DNA of 64,000 nt. Origin: Bradyrhizobium sp. NAS80.1. GTDB lineage: Bacteria; Pseudomonadota; Alphaproteobacteria; Rhizobiales; Xanthobacteraceae. Where the stretch lies: the NCBI RefSeq assembly GCF_001908205.1, contig NZ_LGHL01000037.1, positions 57,615 to 121,614 on the forward strand. The letters run 5' to 3'. A program made the translations under genes and the position numbers. The stretch's first letter is position 1. Each line of letters starts with the position of its first letter. Of the stretch, positions 46,502 through 55,549 are shown in pieces. Below the pieces are notes generated by a model, which did not search any database, was not told the DNA's origin, and saw nothing but the letters and a program-made list of their open reading frames with translations.

Positions 46502-46788
46502 TTAGCCCTTGGGCGCCGAAGGATAACCGGCATTTGTTGTGGCCTTGGCGAGCGCCTTCACATCGGCCTTGTTGTCGTGAGGGTCACGATTGCAGTCTTC
46601 TCCTTGAACGACACAGCAACCTTCACGACATCGGGGACGGCTTCAAGACTGGCCCTCACGGTGTGGGGGGAGGTCGCGCAATACATGTTCTCGACCGCGA
46701 GCGTGACAGTTTTCTCGGCGGCGGACGCGACCGACGATGCCAGGAGGCTTAGCGCGAGCGCAGTGGCAGATGCGAAAGACTTGCTCAT
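46502..46788 (-). pseudogene. merP: MerP-like periplasmic mercury-binding protein, frameshifted
   Basis: The first frame gives a signal peptide (MSKSFASATALALSLLAS...) and the start of an HMA domain (TVTLAVENMYCATSPHTVR). It then leaves frame at about 46580 and stops early. The following frame restores the C-terminal part HDNKADVKALAKATTNAGYP ending at 46502, so one base has been lost. In addition, the metal site CxxC is C37-A-T-S40, with serine in place of the second cysteine, so mercury binding would be impaired even without the frameshift. The gene lies between merT and the GDCCVxC gene. Confidence 0.82.
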
Positions 46789-46801
46789 GGTGACCTTCCA
46801 T

Positions 46802-47182
46802 TTACGAGCTGAGCAGCAGCGGGGCGAGAAAGTCCAGGCCGAGAGCAACAACGACCAGGATAGTCGCAACAACGAGTACGGCCTTGAGCAGGCGGCCTGG
46901 TAGCGGACGCACACAGGCAGCGCCGTCGGCGCAGGCAGGGGCGGAGGCGCGGTACACAAGCCAGTGGCCCGTGCCGAGCGCTCCCAAGGTCACGACGATG
47001 AAGTAAGGCTGATAGGGCGCGAGCCGCGTCAGATTGCCGATCCATGCGCCGCTGACGCCGACACTGAACAACACCAGCGGCAGGATGCAGCAAGACGAGG
47101 CAGCGAGCGCGCCGGTGAGCGCGCTTGCCGCCAACAACACCGGGCCACGCTGGAACTCGCTTGCGAAGTCATCCTTGACCAT
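46802..47182 (-). CDS. merT: Mercuric transport protein MerT
   Basis: This 126-residue inner-membrane protein carries mercuric ions to the cytoplasm. Three membrane segments are visible. The vicinal cysteine pair C31-C32 (ALAASSCCILPL) is in the first segment, and the cytoplasmic pair C84 and C90 (APACADGAACVRP) follows the second. GVSGAWIGNLTRLAPYQPYF is typical of MerT. The frame is intact. The ATG lies only nine bases after the -10 of its promoter, so the mRNA may be nearly leaderless. No mercuric reductase gene merA is in the window. Confidence 0.9.
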   Translation of the reverse strand: MVKDDFASEFQRGPVLLAASALTGALAASSCCILPLVLFSVGVSGAWIGNLTRLAPYQPYFIVVTLGALGTGHWLVYRASAPACADGAACVRPLPGRLLKAVLVVATILVVVALGLDFLAPLLLSS

Positions 47183-47191
47183 GATGGCGGC

Positions 47192-47223
47192 ATCCTAGAT
47201 CCTGTAGCGACTGCAGGATCAAG
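47192..47223 (-). promoter_or_regulatory. MerR-type promoter/operator with 19-base spacer
   Basis: On the minus strand -35 TTGATC (47223-47218) and -10 TAGGAT (47197-47192) are separated by exactly 19 bases, the spacing that MerR activators need. Inside lies an inverted repeat GATCCTG...CAGGATC (47198-47220), the probable MerR binding site. It sits between the divergent merR and merT genes. Confidence 0.85.
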
Positions 47224-47233
47224 GGGATTGGAC

Positions 47234-47674
47234 ATGGGCCGGATCACTGCTTCGCGAGCGGATGCGAGTGCGATGACGATCGGGCAGCTTTCCGAACTGA
47301 CCGGCGTCAACATCGAAACGATTCGCTACTATGAAAAGATCAAGTTACTGCCCCTTCCTTCGCGCGCGGCCAACGGCCGGCGTGTCTACGGTCCGAGCGA
47401 AGGGCGCGTCCTTGCATTCGTGCGGCGCTCCCGCGAATTGGGATTCTCGCTTGATGAAATCCGCGCTCTTCTGCGGCTGAGCGGCCCCGAGAAGGCATCA
47501 TGCCGCGAAGTGCGCGAGATCGCGGCGCACCATCCCGACGATATCCGCGCGAAGATCGGTGATCTCTGCAAGTTGGAACGTTTGCTGTCGGCGACCGTCG
47601 CCAGATGTTCGGGGACAACAACAGCTCCGGAATGCCCCGTTCTGGATATTCTCGACGTTCAGCGCGCCAAATGA
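47234..47674 (+). CDS. merR: Mercury-responsive regulator MerR
   Basis: This 146-residue MerR family regulator has an N-terminal winged helix MTIGQLSELTGVNIETIRYY, a dimerisation helix and a C-terminal metal loop. The three mercury-ligand cysteines of classic MerR are matched by C90 (KASCREV), C125 (ARCSG) and C134 (PECPVL). The start at 47234 has GGA upstream; ATG 47273 is an alternative. It is divergent from merT, with a 19-base-spacer promoter between them, the standard mer arrangement. The protein looks functional although the transport operon is decaying. Confidence 0.9.
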   Translation: MGRITASRADASAMTIGQLSELTGVNIETIRYYEKIKLLPLPSRAANGRRVYGPSEGRVLAFVRRSRELGFSLDEIRALLRLSGPEKASCREVREIAAHHPDDIRAKIGDLCKLERLLSATVARCSGTTTAPECPVLDILDVQRAK

Positions 47675-48083
47675 CTGGAAGCCGATGGCCACCGGCTCCT
47701 CACGCGGTAGACCGAGTGAAAACCTGTCGATGCAAGAACCGCCGCGCATCGAATGACTTGCATCTGGCCGCGAAAGTGAATGATACCGGAAGCAAAGGGA
47801 CAGCCGGTCTCTGACAAATCCCTTGAGCAATCTTCCCGGACAGATGTTGCTCGCCCTAGCCGTGCAAATCCCATAGGGGAGACTGGATACGATAAAGCTC
47901 CTCGATCACCAGGACTTGGTTGTATCTTACTCAGAGTCGAGCAACGCTAGGTACGTACCGTCTATTACTTGCGATTTGAGCGCAGCTCTTGCGGAGCACA
48001 GCGCCTATTACGCTAGGGATATTAACGGAGCCGCGTATCCGTCGTGGCTGTACGCGGGCTGGCGCTGGTGTGGCGCAGTAGGC
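47675..48083. other. Intergenic region, 409 bases, no gene recognised
   Basis: This region lies between merR and the convergent glycine-zipper gene. Short open frames are present on both strands but none resembles a known protein. No repeat or terminator stands out. Confidence 0.5.
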
Positions 48084-48419
48084 TTAATCGCAAACCTGAA
48101 CACGGCGTACCCTATAGCCATACCCGTCCCAATAGCTTTCCCGTACAATCCGACAAAAGGGCTCATCGAGAACGACAGGAGCTGGCTCATAGTAGACGGG
48201 CGGCGGTGGGGGTGCATACACAGGATGACTGGCTAGGGCACCGCCGATAAGGGCTCCGCCGATCAGTCCGCCGGCAATCCCGGCTGCAATCTGACCGTTC
48301 TCTGCTCCGGCCGTGCCGGCGCTCCACACCAGCAGGCTAGCTGCCAGCGCCCACGTAGTTGGTCGGTGTACCGTGCCCAGCAAAACCATCCGGGTTTTCC
48401 CAATGAACGCGACAGTCAT
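48084..48419 (-). CDS. Small exported glycine-zipper protein
   Basis: This protein of about 111 residues has an N-terminal signal (TTWALAASLLVWSAGTAGA). A glycine-zipper helix follows (IAAGIAGGLIGGALIGGALA), then a proline and tyrosine-rich segment (YAPPPPPVYYEP) and a conserved end CRIVRESYWDGYGYRVRRVQ. Similar small envelope proteins are common in Bradyrhizobium; their function is unknown. The start is uncertain among 48467, 48419 and an inner ATG; 48419 was chosen for its fit to the signal peptide. Confidence 0.7.
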   Translation of the reverse strand: MTVAFIGKTRMVLLGTVHRPTTWALAASLLVWSAGTAGAENGQIAAGIAGGLIGGALIGGALASHPVYAPPPPPVYYEPAPVVLDEPFCRIVRESYWDGYGYRVRRVQVCD

Positions 48420-48559
48420 TTGTCGCCGGCGCGCTGACCCGCTCTTATTAGGATTCAACTTAAACAATTAACGATCCGTAAATCGAGCTCAACTCTCTAC
48501 TGATTCCGCAAGGACCGCTTGGTAGACCCCTGTGGGTCTCGTCTGCCGCCTCCACGCGT

Positions 48560-49505
48560 TCACAGCTCGCTGCTGTTTGATGATCGGACATCTGAGACTT
48601 GCCGTTCCTTTGCTTCGTAAAATTCGGCAGAGAACTTGATTGACCACCGAGAGAAGAACGATCGCAATTTCTGAGTGGGCTTCTCGACGCCGAGATGCTC
48701 AGCAACGTGCGCGTTGCGCAGCCAGCTCACGGCCGATCCGACGCCGACGGTGCGCTCGAGCCTCTCAATCATGGCGATGCCGGCGAGCTCCGCCTGCCGA
48801 TAGCGAACGCCGACCTTTCTGATCACATACATGCGCTTGAGGGTTTCATAGCCCTTGAATGCGAGCTGAACGAGGGGGTGTTTTTTTGGCCTGTGGCCAA
48901 GCTGCCGGGTATACCGGTAGCACCAAAAGCTTGCTCTTCGCGATGACCGTTGCCGGCGCATGCAAGAGTTGCGTCCATGCCGGCCAGGACGTGGCCTTCG
49001 AAAGCAATACTGCGTGCATCGCTGTTGCTGCCCCAAAAGAGATCGGGAGCCAAAGTACTGCGCCCAGGATCACGAGCAATGCCGTGCCCGGCGTGAGATG
49101 CCGGCATTTCCGGAATACCCACGCCATGCCGCTCTCAAAGGCACGATGCACAGCTCGTTCGAACGCTTGATAGCTTATCCTCCGTCGGAGCCATGACCAG
49201 TTTCGGCGGATCGATATCCTCCAGCGTCGACAGTTCCTCTCGGAAAGGGGAACAAAACGCAGCGCGCCGCTCATGGCAGCAACGATGACGTTGCCGAGAA
49301 GCCTGGCAGCGACGAACGGAAGCCAGACGATCTCTATTACCAAAGGGAAGGTGTAGTCGAGGAGCCGAATCAGGATTGAAAGGATGAAACGCAGAATTTT
49401 GTTGGCAGCGAGCGCAACTACAACGAATGGGACAATGATCACATCGTCGAGAGTACCGCGGACGCGGCTTTCCTTTGTCCATGCCGGATTGTGATAATCG
49501 GTCAT
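48560..49505 (-). pseudogene. Membrane protein of unknown family, frameshifted at A7
   Basis: From 49505 the frame MTDYHNPAWTKESRVRGTLD runs through two or three hydrophobic segments (DVIIVPFVVVALAANKIL; LLVILGAVLWLPISF). It reaches YPAAWPQAKK and then changes frame in a run of seven A (seven T on the plus strand, near 48886). The next frame continues HPLVQLAFKGYETLKRM to the end at 48560. Combined, about 314 residues would form a membrane protein that I cannot assign. A one-base change or slippage in the A7 run explains the split. If polymerase slips on A7, some full-length product could still be made. Confidence 0.6.
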
Positions 49506-49565
49506 GGTGCAACAGTTCCGGCTGAAGACAGTGGATCGCGCCGGCCCAAATTAGCAGTCGAATGG

Positions 49566-49700
49566 GCCGCGGGCCTTCACTTACCAGTCATTTAGCGACA
49601 ACCCGATGTCCGCCAAGGGGCAAAAACGGCGGTCAAGGCAATGCGGGCCGATGTCCGGTCTACCCCAACCAGCCGACGTGGGAACCTACCCTCGCAAGGC
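49566..49700. repeat. Possible degenerate dispersed repeat
   Basis: Two similar pieces, GATGTCCGCCAAGGGGCAAA and GATGTCCGGTCTACCCCAAC, follow each other in this gap. They resemble a repeat family (GATGTCCGC...CAAAA) that often produces false small ORFs in Bradyrhizobium annotations. The identification is weak. Confidence 0.35.
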
Positions 49701-49783
49701 TCTTCCTGCAGGCGGCCCGTGTCGTACTGCTTCGGCCAATTGCCTCTATGAGCCAGCGCATTGCGCGTTGCAATCACCGACTT

Positions 49784-50131
49784 TCAATAGGGAGCCACCC
49801 CGTGCCCGCCCTCGGACCTGCCGGAGCTTATCATCGGAGAGGGTTGCAGTGCAGCAGCAGGCGGCGGCAGGGGCTGAGACTGATAGAGCGGCGACTGCGG
49901 ATATGGCGATTGCGGCGGCGCATATTGCGGCAGCTCACGGCGCTCCGCCGCGGCCGACTGCACCGAACCGGTCGGCTGCGGGTCGAAGGCAAGGGGATTA
50001 CCGGAATAGGAGTCTTGCGAGAAGCGCGTCGACATGTCGGCGCTGCAACCAGCAAGGCCGAACGAGATGAGCGCGAGCACAACGACCTGGGTCATGCCAC
50101 GCGAGCGAAGTAACCCGAGAGCACCGGGCAT
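49784..50131 (-). pseudogene. Truncated NlpD-like lipoprotein (M23 peptidase N-terminus only)
   Basis: The 115 residues start with a lipoprotein signal (VVVLALISFGLAGC) and continue GCSADMSTRFSQDSYSGNP, then SVQSAAAERRELPQYA. This is the N-terminal part of the LysM/M23 peptidoglycan peptidase lipoproteins of Bradyrhizobium as I know them. The frame ends after a low-complexity proline/serine region, before any LysM or peptidase domain. It therefore looks like a 5' remnant. An independent short lipoprotein is the alternative. Confidence 0.6.
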
Positions 50132-50357
50132 GGTTATTTACTCGACGCGACAAATTAGTTTGAAATATACACGCTCCAAGTAAACAAGCGATTAACCCTG
50201 AAGTGGCCGATCTATCCGAGTGGTGGGCGGCCGGGGAGCGGGCTTACTGTCCTTTGCGCGCGGCTCCGAAGGACAATTAGACATGCGGCTTCATCAGGGG
50301 CCGCGTCCGCTCTTATTCGCCAAGCCACTCCGATTCGAGTTCCTCAAGGGGATTGGC

Positions 50358-50609
50358 CTATGCACTTGCGTCGAATGTCTGTCCCGTGACAGTGCCTGGC
50401 ATGATCTGGAAGCCCGGATCGAACTCGACGACTGCCAATCGTAGATCGCCAAGGACCTTCGTGTGCGTCGAGCTTCTGCTTTCCGTAGGCGATCATGCGG
50501 TTGAGTTCGACTCTGGCCGCCATCATGGTTTCGAGATCGGAGCGACTTAGGGTCATCGTCAGGTCCGGATTTTTGGCAAGACGGCCTGGATTGGTAAGCG
50601 CGGCATTGC
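50358..50609 (-). pseudogene. Alkyl-sulfatase-like C-terminal domain fragment
   Basis: Continuing directly from the broken RND gene, this strand reads KNPDLTMTLSRSDLETMM, then LNRMIAYGKQKLD. After a frame change it reads KVLGDLRLAVVEFDPGFQIM and stops at 50358. This pattern matches the C-terminal SCP2-like domain of alkyl sulfatases (metallo-beta-lactamase type). The rest of that gene is absent. It appears to be a 3' remnant joined to the truncated hpnN by deletion. Confidence 0.5.
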
Positions 50610-52975
50610 TCGCCATGACGTAGTAGATTTTGAACGCGACACCGACGCCCAACAACAGTGGCAAGGCGATAATATTGGCGAAATTCAGCGGAAGCCGAAA
50701 GACGACGCATAGTTCCAACGTCTCGACGCCCGCGACCAGCAGCGGTACGAGTGTGAGCAGGAGATCTCCGATCCGACGCAGTGTGATCCACAGCAGCACG
50801 GCGATCGCGGACAATGCGAAAATCCCGGCCTCTACGAAGGCGCGAACGACCGTATTCCCTGACTCGTAAAGCGCCACTGCCTCGCCTGTCGCATTCGGCT
50901 CAATCGCCAGCACAGCCGTCACGAAATCGCCCAGGGCGCGGGTATCATCAGGATCTGCTTTCGGCAGCACTCGTGCCCGCGCACGCCCGTCAGTAGTGAT
51001 CCATTGGCGGGCAATATCGCGAGGAACAGTTTCCGTGATGATCGGCTGTGGGTTCAGCTCTTGCCTCAATCGTTCGAGCAAGTTCCGCAGCGGTTCAGCG
51101 ATTGTGGTCTCGGCCTTCTTCCGAAGCGCAGGACCGGCCCTCGCGAGGCGCGACAGCGCGCTGGAGAGCCGCCTGGCAGAATCTGCTCCCAGCCCTGGCT
51201 CGGTGCCTGCGACGTCTGAAAGCAAATCGGCTGTCGAGGTCAGAGACGCGATGGTCTCGTCGTCAGTCGGAGGAGGATCGACATCCTGGGGATTGAGTGA
51301 GGGGGTGATCGTCGCAGCCAATGCGCGAATGAGGTTGAGCTTTTCCTCTTGATCGCCAGGCACCAAATTGGTGAGCGTGAGTACCTGCGAGACCTCGTGG
51401 AGTTCGGAGAGCCGTCGCGCAACCAGATCCGCTGTAGCCAGGCTCGGTTCAATGATTTCGATGGAATTAAGCTCCGTCTGCGGGTCCTTCCGCTGCTCCA
51501 GAAGGGCCGCGACCGATTCGACCTCTGAACTGCGCAGATGCAGCGGATTGAAGTCGAATAGCAGGAATAGCAGCAGCGGCGAGGCAAGCGCGACGGCCGG
51601 AATCGTGAAAGCCACAACCGCCGTCCGATGCTGCTCTAGAAATCAATCCAGCGGGGCGAGTGCCGTAAACCCAATCGAATGCTGCTCCGCGTGCGGATTC
51701 AAGATGGCCAACAGCGCTCGCAATACGGTGATGCTTGTGAGGAAGGCGATGATCATCCCTGAGCCGGCGATCTGCCCGAGCTCCGACAGACCACGATAGG
51801 CGGTGGGCAGGAATGAGGAAAAGCCGAGCGCGGTGGCCGCTGCAGCAAGCGCCAATGGCCCCCCGCTTTCACTGCCGTGTTGTGCAAGGCGGTGCTCAGT
51901 TCTTCGCAGTCGTGGCGTTCGGCACGATAGCGGATAGAGAACTGGATGCCGAAATCGATGCCAAGTCCGACGAATAGGACGAAAAATCCGGCCGAGATCA
52001 AATTCAGAGCGCCAACCAGGAACAGCCCCCACGCAGCAGAAATTGCCAAGCCCATGGTGATGCTGACGACCACAGCAAATATGATACGCGCCGAGCGCAG
52101 CGCCACCCACAAGATGGCCAAGACCGTGAGCAGCGATATCGTGCCATTGAGCACGGCGTTTTGCTTGATAGTATCAAATTCATCGTCAGCGATTGGGATG
52201 AGCCCTGTCAGGCGCACGCGTGCGCCATAGTCTGTTGCGAGATTCGCGCTCGCGGCGGCCTGCCGGATCGCACCGGTGGCGGCACGGCCAGGCTCAAACG
52301 CGCCGAAATCGAGCCTGGGCTGCACCTCGATCGAGCGCCGCAAGTCAGACGGTTCGGCGGGTTTGTCGCCGACCAATGCCCGCCAGGAAAAGGTTGCGAA
52401 CCGGCCCGCGAGGATGGCTTCGGTCGTCTCAGCGGCCATGGTCAGCGGGCGTGCCATGTCGTCGAGTGTGACCTCTTTGCGCTGCACGCCAGCGAGACCG
52501 AGCGACAGCGCATCGAGCGTTCCTCGCAGACTGGGGTCGGCGGCTAACGTCCCAATCAGGACGTCCGCACGCGTCAGATAGTCCGCTTCTTTCTTGAGCT
52601 CTGCAGTCGGCAGATACAGCAGCCCGTTGCTCTCAAAAAAGCTTCCGCGCGCTCCGGTTGGCGAACCGAGGGGAACAGCTCGGGACGGGCTTCGAGCACC
52701 TGTTGGAGTCGATTGGCCGCCTGTTCGACGAGTTCCGGTGTCGGAGCATCGACCACGACGAGGATCTCCCGTTGCGGAAACGCTTTCAGGAAGGCCTTTA
52801 TCCGCTGGGTCCAGGGCAGATCCGGCGAGATGAGTTCGTTGACATCAGTCTTGATGGCGAAGTGCCGTTCGGTATAGCCGGCGGAGAACGCCGACAAAGC
52901 CAGTGCGAGAGCGATCACGTACCATGGATGGCGTGTGCAGAAGTCGGTGACGCGAACTATCGCTGATCTGAGCAT
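50610..52975 (-). pseudogene. hpnN: HpnN-like hopanoid RND transporter, multiply disrupted
   Basis: The reading order matches HpnN, the RND transporter that moves hopanoids to the outer membrane. The N-terminus (SAIVRVTDFCTRHPWYVIAL, HFAIKTDVNELISPDLPW) runs to a frameshift in A6 at 52635-52640. The middle part (VTLDDMARPLTMAAETTEA, LFVGLGIDFGIQFSIRYRAE) breaks at C6 at 51859-51864. The third part (GPLALAAAATALGFSSFLPT) ends at an in-frame TGA at 51643-51645. The fourth part (LLLFLLFDFNPLHLRSSEVE ... LLLGVGVAFKIYYVMA) is cut at about 50610, losing the last membrane segments. At least four lesions make it non-functional. Confidence 0.85.
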
Positions 52976-53129
52976 CGAACTCGGCTGCTTGATCTACGCC
53001 ATCTCTCGGTCAAGGCCCGTCGCGGAACAGCCTCCCTTCACTAACCGGAGATTGATTTGAAGGCTGATCATACGACCTTTCGTTGGCACTTTGCACCTTT
53101 TGCCATTGGCAGGTCAGCGATAACGCGCT

Positions 53130-53873
53130 TTATGAACGCTCCAGGTGGCGGCTGTCCAAGCCGCAGATAGGAATTTCGATGCTCGGGGCTAGCTCTGGCT
53201 CGCGTGCTTGCAAGGCAGGTAGCCCTAAGCCCGGGCCAAGCAATCGACGGCAGCGAAGCAGCGCATCGAACCCGGTCCACGCGTCCAGAGCAGTCCGAAG
53301 CAGCGTCGGCAATTCGCCAGGCCGCCTCAGTATTGCGTGGATCAGTGCGGCGAGATCGATCGTCCCGTTCGCACGCAGCGCAGCCAAAGCCGCAGCAGGG
53401 AGCTCGCGGGTGAGCGGATCCATGATCACGCGAACGGCGGTCACGGGGAGATCGCGTGCTGCGGCGACGCTCGCCACAACGTGGGATTCATTATCGACTG
53501 CCAGCGCACCGGTGCTCATATGCAGCAGGTGCTTCGCCTCCGGATGCGCCGCGACAGTTGGCACGCCGGAAATTGCGCCATGAATGGCATCAGGGATTAG
53601 TCGAAGTAACGCCTGTGACCAGTTTCGGTCAGTTGCGAGCTCGATCGTCTCCGCGACGATCGTGGACCCTACGATACATGTACCTGAGCGGAGGCCAGGC
53701 GAAAGGCCGCCCGCGATGCCAAAGCTCATGAGACCGCAGCAATCCCCGGCAATTGCGGATGCGAGAGACTCCGTGAGTGTGCGGCCATCACCACCGCAGA
53801 TCGCGTGCGTGTACCGGTCCGCAACAATCCGCGCCTCAATTGCGAGTCCCGTGACTCCAATCACCGCTGCCAA
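53130..53873 (-). CDS. hpnG: Hopanoid-associated phosphorylase HpnG
   Basis: This 247-residue protein of the nucleoside phosphorylase type removes adenine from adenosylhopane during extended hopanoid synthesis. Landmarks are GVTGLAIEARIVADR at the N-terminus, CCGLMSFGIAGGLSPGLRSG, AVDNESHVVASVAAA and a C-terminal RPGELPTLLRTALDAWTGF. The catalytic acid region DNESH replaces the more usual DMESH. The TTG start at 53873 has GGGAG upstream; GTG 53864 is an alternative. It lies just before the broken hpnN on the same strand, so it is the remnant of a hopanoid cluster. The other genes (hpnC to hpnF, hpnH) are absent here. Confidence 0.82.
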   Translation of the reverse strand: MAAVIGVTGLAIEARIVADRYTHAICGGDGRTLTESLASAIAGDCCGLMSFGIAGGLSPGLRSGTCIVGSTIVAETIELATDRNWSQALLRLIPDAIHGAISGVPTVAAHPEAKHLLHMSTGALAVDNESHVVASVAAARDLPVTAVRVIMDPLTRELPAAALAALRANGTIDLAALIHAILRRPGELPTLLRTALDAWTGFDALLRCRRLLGPGLGLPALQAREPELAPSIEIPICGLDSRHLERS

Positions 53874-54140
53874 GAGACCACTCCCAGAATGCCAAGCCGG
53901 CAGCGCTCACGATAAATCGCAGGTGCCCCAAAAGATCGCAACGCGCTGCGCAAAGCTCGCACACGGATATCGGCGTCAACACATTCCAGAACTGTCAGAA
54001 ATGTTCCGCTCGAATGTCAAATTGCAAATGAGTTGTCAGTTATTTTGTGACGGATAAGTCAGATTTGGTTGTTGTTGCTTCGTGATAAATGACGCCTTGT
54101 GGGCGCGGACCGTAGCGAACGTGAGATCGTGTCGGAATCA

Positions 54141-54963
54141 ATGACTGCGCACGCGACTAGCCAAATTGTCGACGTCTCGGGAAATGAGCCGATGCGATAC
54201 GCGTTGCGTCTCGAAGTCGTCGCGCGTGGCGACTTGCAGTGCTGTCCGCGCTGGCAGGTCGCATTCGCGAACGAGCGCAAGGATCATCGATATTACGAAC
54301 TGGTCGAGGATACGCTTCATCCCGAGTTCGATTATCGGTACTTCGTCGTCAAGGACACCGTAGGTCAGGTTTGTGCCGTACAGCCCTTTTTTCCTACTGG
54401 ACCTGGACTTGCTGGTCGGAGCGAGCCCGCGGTTTGGCGTGCCCATCGACGCCATTCGTCGGTTGTGGCCGCGCCTGATGCGAGCTCGCACGCTGATGAT
54501 CGGTTGCGTCGCCGGTGAAGGCCATCTTGATGGCGATGAAGCCTGCCATCGTGTCCGCGCCGAGGTGCTGGCTTCAGGGATTGCGGGACATGCTCATAGG
54601 CTCGGGGCACAGTTGATCGTATTCAAGGAATTTCCGGCGCGATACCGATCGGCCCTCGACTGCCAGATTGACAACGGGTTCACGCGCATCCCGAGCCTCC
54701 CCATGACCGGGCTTTGCATTGATTACGCAAGCTTCGACGAGTACACGAAGCGCGCGCTCAACAGTGCGACCCGCAAGAAGCTACGCACGAAGTTTGAGGC
54801 GATAGAACGAGCCGACCCACTGGAGATGAGCATCATCAACGACGCAACCCCGGTGATCGCGCAGGTCTATCCGCTGTACCTCCATGTTTATGAGCGTTCG
54901 AAGCTGCACTTCGATACGGGATGGAAATCCAGCAGCGAGGAGATTAATCTCCCCACCAAATGA
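54141..54963 (+). pseudogene. GNAT-type acyltransferase, frameshifted and truncated
   Basis: The first frame begins MTAHATSQIVDVSGNEPM and runs to CAVQPFF. A run of six T at 54387-54392 appears to have gained one base. The second frame continues PFFLLDLDLLVGASPRFGVP and RLMRARTLMIGCVAGEGHLD, to YPLYLHVYERSKLHFDTG. The protein resembles BioF2/GNAT-like acyltransferases found in many alphaproteobacteria. Normal members extend about 100 residues further. Here the homology stops near 54910 and is replaced by unrelated sequence up to the stop at 54963. Confidence 0.7.
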
Positions 54964-54979
54964 CCTTAGGGAGGCTTTG

Positions 54980-55327
54980 ATGTCTTGGCGCCACTGCCTG
55001 TTGGCTGTCCTGATATGTCAAGGATCGGTCATCCAAGCCGCCTCGATAAACAAGCACGACCCCTGGGATGCGCACCATATTTCTGATTTGCCCCCGGAGG
55101 TCCGGCAATACATCGCTGGGCTTTGCAAGGGACCGGCCTCTGCGCAGCATGATTTTGCAACCTACAACCCGCAGGAACATCGCTGGAGGATCAACATCGA
55201 ATATCTCAATTGCCCAGGGCTTGCCCGCGATTTCCGCGAGGGCAATCAGTGCCTCGACGTCGACTTCGTTGAAGTCGGATCGCACTACCGTCTTGCTCGC
55301 AAGACCTACGCAGCCTGTGGCTTCTGA
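54980..55327 (+). CDS. Small exported four-cysteine protein, second copy
   Basis: This 115-residue protein is a paralogue of the protein at 45743-46117. The signal peptide is about residues 1-20 (HCLLAVLICQGSVIQAAS). Shared landmarks are WDAHHISDLPPEVRQ, GLCKGP, FATYN, LNCPG, QCLDV, VEVGSHYRLARKTY and a final ACGF. The start at 54980 follows an excellent AGGGAGG ribosome binding site. It is convergent with a GDCCVxC gene 222 bases further on, as in the first copy. The frame is intact. I do not recognise the family; function is unknown, and the metal link is inferred from neighbours. Confidence 0.78.
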   Translation: MSWRHCLLAVLICQGSVIQAASINKHDPWDAHHISDLPPEVRQYIAGLCKGPASAQHDFATYNPQEHRWRINIEYLNCPGLARDFREGNQCLDVDFVEVGSHYRLARKTYAACGF

Positions 55328-55549
55328 CGAAGCCCGCCAGCGTGATCCTTTCAAAACCGTTCGGAAGGTTGAGGCTGCCCTAGGCTCGGTCCGCGTTGGC
55401 CCCGAAATCGGACATCAGAGCGGGTCGAAGGCTTGTCCGCTAAGGCCCCAAAAGGAGACCTTGTCGTTCCTCCGGCCAAGCCGACGTAGCCGACGACCAG
55501 TGGTGGCTTGGGGCCAGTCGAAAGAAGGAGAACGCGAAGTGAGACAGCC

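Noticed and set aside
47916..48236. 106-residue plus-strand frame after merR
   Set aside because: It overlaps antisense to the glycine-zipper protein and has no recognisable family.
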